In this document: positions 60,626-64,000 of the stretch, piece after piece | How the letters are laid out: every line of letters begins with the position of its first letter | Numbering within the stretch: position 1 is the first letter of the stretch | From: Marinobacterium rhizophilum DSM 18822 | GTDB lineage: Bacteria; Pseudomonadota; Gammaproteobacteria; Pseudomonadales; Balneatricaceae | Direction of reading: 5' to 3' | Assembly (NCBI RefSeq): GCF_000378045.1 | Contig: NZ_KB899098.1 | Location: forward strand, 62,001 to 126,000 | DNA length: 64,000 bases | Notes under the pieces: model-generated | What the model was told of the DNA's origin: nothing | What the model saw: only the letters and a program-made list of their open reading frames with translations | Databases searched by the model: none | Program-made: the position numbers and the translations under genes

Positions 60626-60794
60626 CTAGTAGCCTGTCGGGCTTGGCCGGTCGTAGCGAGGGAAAGTCCGTTTTGAGGCAGTTTTGGAGCTCTTTTGAGG
60701 CGAATAGTGGTTCTATTTAACACAAAAGAGTACCTAAAATGGCCAAAATCGGATTTTCCACAGTAGATCAGTGTTAAGTCCGACAGACTGCTAG
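60626..60794. mobile_element. MITE-like element with terminal inverted repeats
   Basis: The left end CTAGTAGCCTGTCGGGCTT and the right end AAGTCCGACAGACTGCTAG are inverted repeats of one another (16 of 19). The outermost CTAG is present at both ends and could be a 4-bp target duplication. The 169-bp element contains no ORF and is less GC-rich than its surroundings. It ends 6 bp before the motD stop. It looks like a non-autonomous transposon derivative; the parent IS is not in the window. Confidence 0.65.
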
Positions 60795-60799
60795 AGCCC

Positions 60800-61711
60800 T
60801 CAGGGCTGCTCACCCGGCTGTTGCCGGGCACGACGGAACAGAACACCGCCGTTATCGGTTTCCAGCTGTTCGATGGCCGGTAGCGGCGGCGCCTCTTCGG
60901 GCTCCAACAGCTCGCTGACCGTATCGTTGCTAATCTGCTGACTGCCGAAGGATGACACCACCCGACGCACCCGCTTGTCACGGGAGACCACAATCAACAC
61001 ACGCCGATTCATGCTGCGCCCTTCCTGCGTGCGATTGCTGTAAGCCGGCTGGTACTCGCCATAGCCGACCGCCGCCATCCGTTGCGGGCTGACACCGTTG
61101 AGCGCAAGAATTCGCACAACCGCCGCGGCCCGGGCCGCAGACAGCTCCCAGTTGGACGGGTACAGGTCGGTCTCGATTGGCCGGTCGTCCGTAAAGCCTT
61201 CGACATGTATCGGGTTTTCGAGTCCGCGCAGCAGTTCGGCAACCTGCCCCAGCAACGCATCGGCTTCTATTTCGGGCAAGGCATCGGCGCTGCCAAACAG
61301 GTTCGATGCGCGCAGTTCGATCGATAGCCAGAGGTCATTGCCATCGATCGTCATGCTACCGGCCTCGATCTGGGGCGAAAAGCGGCGCTTTAACTGCGCC
61401 TGCAGACTGCGCATCTGTTCGGTGATCTTTTCATCGGCCGGATCAATTTCGATGGCGGGCGCATCCGGACGTGGCGAACGGCCAATGGCCAAATCTGTGC
61501 CCGCCGCCTGGGCGGCAGAACCTGCCGGCTTGCCGGTACCCTCGAACACGCCGGACAGGGCCTCGGAAATGGAGCGGTATTTTTCCTCGTTCACCGAGGA
61601 TATGGCGTACATGACGATAAAGAACGCCAGCAGCAGCGTGATGAAGTCGGCATAGGACAGCACCCAGCGATCCTGGCGCGTATCATCAAGCGGTGGGTGC
61701 CGACGCGCCAT
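60800..61711 (-). CDS. motD: Flagellar motor stator protein MotD
   Basis: The 303-residue protein starts at ATG 61711 after a strong GGAGG. It has one transmembrane helix with the proton-binding Asp in VLSYADFITLLLAFFIVMYA (about 18-37), the plug segment (SSVNEEKYRSISEALSG), and a periplasmic OmpA-like peptidoglycan-binding domain (about 145-255; VEGFTDDRPIETDLYPSNWE, LSAARAAAVVRILALNG). With MotC it forms the second stator pair of pseudomonad flagella. The long open frame upstream of the start is motC antiframe. Confidence 0.93.
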   Translation of the reverse strand: MARRHPPLDDTRQDRWVLSYADFITLLLAFFIVMYAISSVNEEKYRSISEALSGVFEGTGKPAGSAAQAAGTDLAIGRSPRPDAPAIEIDPADEKITEQMRSLQAQLKRRFSPQIEAGSMTIDGNDLWLSIELRASNLFGSADALPEIEADALLGQVAELLRGLENPIHVEGFTDDRPIETDLYPSNWELSAARAAAVVRILALNGVSPQRMAAVGYGEYQPAYSNRTQEGRSMNRRVLIVVSRDKRVRRVVSSFGSQQISNDTVSELLEPEEAPPLPAIEQLETDNGGVLFRRARQQPGEQP

Positions 61712-61719
61712 AGTGCCTC

Positions 61720-62460
61720 CTACCCCAGGTAACCTTGCATGCGCTGGCGGATGAGCTGCGGACTCTGCCCTTCGGAAATCGACAGCAGACCTTCCAGCAT
61801 CATTTCCTGATACCGATAGCGCGCCAGCACCAGGCTCTTGATCTTGTTGGCCAGGGGAATCAGCAACAGGTTGGCCAGGGCCACGCCATAGATGGTGGCG
61901 ACAAAGGCGGTGGCAATACCCGCGCCCAGGCCATGCGGGTCTGCCAGATTGCTCATGACCTGGATCAGGCCTATAACCGCCCCCAGAATCCCGAGTGTCG
62001 GTGCATAGCCGCCCATGCTCTCGATCACGCGGGCGCCCTGCAAGTCCCTCTGCTCCTGTGACACCAGCTGTATTTCCAGCATGCCGCGAATGACGCTGGT
62101 ATCCTTGCCATCCACCAGCAGCTGCAGGGCGCCACGCACAACCGGATCCTGCTCGAGCTCGATCTCGGCCTCCAGCCCCAGCAGGCCGAGCTTGCGGGTA
62201 CGCTGGCACCACTGGACGACGCGTTCGATGCCGGCCTCAAAGTCAAATGTGGGCCCGCGCACCAGCCAGCGCATCAGCCAGAGCGCGCGGCGAAATTCAT
62301 TACTGGGGGTCTGGATGGCTGCCGCCGCCAGCGTCCCGCCCACAACGATGACCAGCGCCGGTCCGTTCAGCAGCTGCCGAATCTGCCCACCGTCCAGATA
62401 ATGGCCGCCCGCAATGGCGGCCACCGCGAGCAATAATCCTGCAACACTAAGGCGATCCAT
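61720..62460 (-). CDS. motC: Flagellar motor stator protein MotC
   Basis: This 246-residue MotA-family protein starts at MDRLSVAGLLLAVAAI (ATG 62460, GGAG upstream); an upstream ATG would add eight residues. It has four transmembrane segments, a cytoplasmic loop with charged residues (RTRKLGLLGLEAEIELEQDP) and the conserved GGYAPTLGILGAVIGLIQVM. It ends 8 bp before motD. In pseudomonads cheYZAB lies between fliA and motC; here only 118 bp separates them. Confidence 0.93.
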   Translation of the reverse strand: MDRLSVAGLLLAVAAIAGGHYLDGGQIRQLLNGPALVIVVGGTLAAAAIQTPSNEFRRALWLMRWLVRGPTFDFEAGIERVVQWCQRTRKLGLLGLEAEIELEQDPVVRGALQLLVDGKDTSVIRGMLEIQLVSQEQRDLQGARVIESMGGYAPTLGILGAVIGLIQVMSNLADPHGLGAGIATAFVATIYGVALANLLLIPLANKIKSLVLARYRYQEMMLEGLLSISEGQSPQLIRQRMQGYLG

Positions 62461-62578
62461 GCGACTGGACTCCATCTTGGACAATTGGGTCGCTGCTGCA
62501 CCCTGTTATCATTATGTGCCTGCCGCTATGGCGTCAGGCGCGCTCAACATCATCTGCTTCAGGCCTTAGGCCCAGGTT

Positions 62579-63289
62579 CTAGCGCCAGTCCCGCAACCGG
62601 CCACGCAGGCGATGAGCCGCCTGACTGTGGATCTGGCTGACCCGGGACTCGCTGACGCCCAGCACCTCGCCAATTTCCTTAAGGTTGAGCTGCTCGTCAT
62701 AGTACAGCGCCAGCACCAGCCGTTCACGCTCTGGCAGCCCTTCGATGGCCTTGGCCAGCGCCTGGTTAAAGACATTTTTTTCAACCAGCTGCCCCGGCTG
62801 CGGATCATCGGCCTCGAACTGCTCACCGGCACTGTCGTCGTCAGGTTTTTGCAGCTCTTCGAAACTGAACAGGCGGCTTTCCATCGAGTCCTGCAGCAGT
62901 GCGTGATACTCGCCAAGACTCAGCTCCATCTCGGCGGCCACTTCTGCATCGCTGACATCGCGCCCCAGGCGCGCCTCGAGCTGATGGATCGCATCGGAAA
63001 CACGCCGGCTGTTGCGGTGCACCGAGCGGGGTGTCCAGTCACCACGGCGGACTTCATCGATAATGGCGCCGCGAATACGAATACCGGCGTAGGTTTCGAA
63101 ACTCGCGCCCTTGGAAGGATTGTATTTACGGGAGGCTTCAAGCAGGCCGATCATGCCGGATTGTATTAAATCGTCCAGCACGACACTCGCCGGAAGGCGA
63201 GCGAGCAAATGGTAGGCAATACGCTTAACCAGCGGCGCGTATTGCGTGATCAGATCCTGACTAGAGGTAAATTCCAGCTGGTTATACAT
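62579..63289 (-). CDS. fliA: Flagellar sigma factor FliA (sigma-28)
   Basis: This 236-residue group-3 sigma factor has region 2 (LITQYAPLVKRIAYHLLARL, SGMIGLLEASRKYNPSKGAS, FETYAGIRIRGAIIDEVRRG), region 3 (VHRNSRRVSDAIHQLEARLG) and region 4 with NLKEIGEVLGVSESRVSQIH. Length is normal. It transcribes late flagellar and chemotaxis genes. It follows fleN after 16 bp. Confidence 0.97.
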   Translation of the reverse strand: MYNQLEFTSSQDLITQYAPLVKRIAYHLLARLPASVVLDDLIQSGMIGLLEASRKYNPSKGASFETYAGIRIRGAIIDEVRRGDWTPRSVHRNSRRVSDAIHQLEARLGRDVSDAEVAAEMELSLGEYHALLQDSMESRLFSFEELQKPDDDSAGEQFEADDPQPGQLVEKNVFNQALAKAIEGLPERERLVLALYYDEQLNLKEIGEVLGVSESRVSQIHSQAAHRLRGRLRDWR

Positions 63290-63305
63290 GGAGCCTCTTT
63301 ATTAA

Positions 63306-64000
63306 CTAGCGTCCCTGCACCAGGCGCTCGACAAAGAATTCCAGGTGCCCACGTGGCGTTGTCATCACCGGCCAGCCATCGACCCGGTTTGCCAGCTGGC
63401 GATAGGCAAGCGCCGCATTGCTGCTGGAAAATGCTTGTAAAACAGCTGTTTGTCGCTTAACCGCCTTGCGCACCGCCTCATCATAAGGGATTGATCCGAC
63501 GTATTGAAGCGTTACATCCAGGAATCGATCGGTCACCGTCAGCAGCTTGTTATACATGTTGCGCCCTTCGGACTCATTACGCACCATGTTGGCCAGCACT
63601 CGAAAGCGGGTAACCTTGTGGTCACGATTGAGCAGCTTGATCAGCGCATAGGCATCGGTGATCGAGGTGGGCTCGTCGCACACCACCATCAGGACCTCCT
63701 GGGCTGCACGCAGGAAACTGACCACGGATTCGGAGATCCCCGCCGCGGTATCGATTACCAGTACGTCGATTTCGTCGGCAATATCGGTAAAGGCATGAAT
63801 CAGCTCGGCGTGCTCGTGAACGCCCAGCGCGGTCATGGACTGGGTGCCCGAGGACGCCGGCACGATACGGACATTTTCACCGGCCTGCAGCATCACATCG
63901 GACAGCGCACAGTCGCCGGCCAGCACATCGGAAATGTTGTACTTGGGCCTGAGCCCCAACAACACGTCAACGTTGGCCAGCCCAAGATCCGCATCCAGCA
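63306..64000 (-). CDS. fleN: Flagellar number regulator FleN/FlhG, C-terminal part (cut by window edge)
   Basis: The last 231 codons are present and the 5' end lies beyond position 64000. The visible part is a MinD/ParA-type ATPase lacking only the Walker A region: LDADLGLANVDVLLGLRPKY, DEIDVLVIDTAAGISESVVS, and VCDEPTSITDAYALIKLLNR. FleN limits flagellar number by restraining FleQ and pairs with FlhF. Its position just upstream of fliA is the standard flhF-fleN-fliA order. Confidence 0.95.
   Translation of the reverse strand, partial: LDADLGLANVDVLLGLRPKYNISDVLAGDCALSDVMLQAGENVRIVPASSGTQSMTALGVHEHAELIHAFTDIADEIDVLVIDTAAGISESVVSFLRAAQEVLMVVCDEPTSITDAYALIKLLNRDHKVTRFRVLANMVRNESEGRNMYNKLLTVTDRFLDVTLQYVGSIPYDEAVRKAVKRQTAVLQAFSSSNAALAYRQLANRVDGWPVMTTPRGHLEFFVERLVQGR

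Overview
The window looks like the chromosome of a GC-rich, flagellated gammaproteobacterium on the Pseudomonadales/Oceanospirillales side. This is inferred from gene content and order: amgK-murU-djlA beside lptD-surA-pdxA-rsmA-apaG-apaH-glpE-cca, then folK-folB, plsY, tsaD, rpsU-yqeY-dnaG-rpoD, a ccmABCDEFGHI-zipA-ligA run, and fleN-fliA-motCD. I cannot name the species from sequence alone.

Layout. 0-5.3 kb: etfBA (etfA cut by the left edge), rpe-gph, an alpha/beta-hydrolase-like DUF3530 protein, djlA and the cell-wall recycling pair amgK-murU. 6.4-14.9 kb: one tightly packed plus-strand operon for outer-membrane assembly (lptD, surA), vitamin B6, rRNA and tRNA maturation and Ap4A turnover. 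15-22.9 kb: folate genes, plsY, tsaD and the macromolecular-synthesis operon, which ends in a strong terminator after rpoD. 23.0-23.4 kb: a tRNA with CAU anticodon (Ile2 type) followed by 124-bp tandem repeats, each carrying the last 15 nt of the tRNA. 23.6-26.9 kb: an MFS transporter with a long helical-repeat tail, and a periplasmic ATP-dependent ligase (LigE). 27-41.4 kb: a minus-strand surface-glycan locus. 41.5-46.7 kb: mnmC, a repeat-rich stretch built from the 3' end of mnmC, a CBS protein, DUF4126, yheU and a lipoprotein. 46.7-58.2 kb: ligA, zipA and the complete cytochrome c maturation operon. 58.4-64 kb: FliK-like and FlhB-like genes, DUF2802, motCD, fliA and fleN (cut by the right edge).

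The glycan locus is the main accessory region. Read along the minus strand it runs tviB-type dehydrogenase, rfaH, a perfect ops element, a dead rmlC remnant, a PglK-type ABC flippase, three glycosyltransferases, then PglC-, PglD-, PglE- and PglF-type enzymes. Together these suggest a lipid-linked glycan started with a bacillosamine-like sugar, with transcription carried through the operon by an RfaH encoded just ahead of its own ops site. A strikingly AT-rich cassette (about 34.7-37.15 kb) has been inserted into it, and its upstream edge lies inside the flippase gene.

A second theme is duplication of gene ends. The tRNA 3' end (three copies), the mnmC 3' end (five copies) and the ccmA 5' end (two copies) are all tandemly reiterated next to the intact gene. 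REP-like palindromes and one MITE-like element lie in other gaps.
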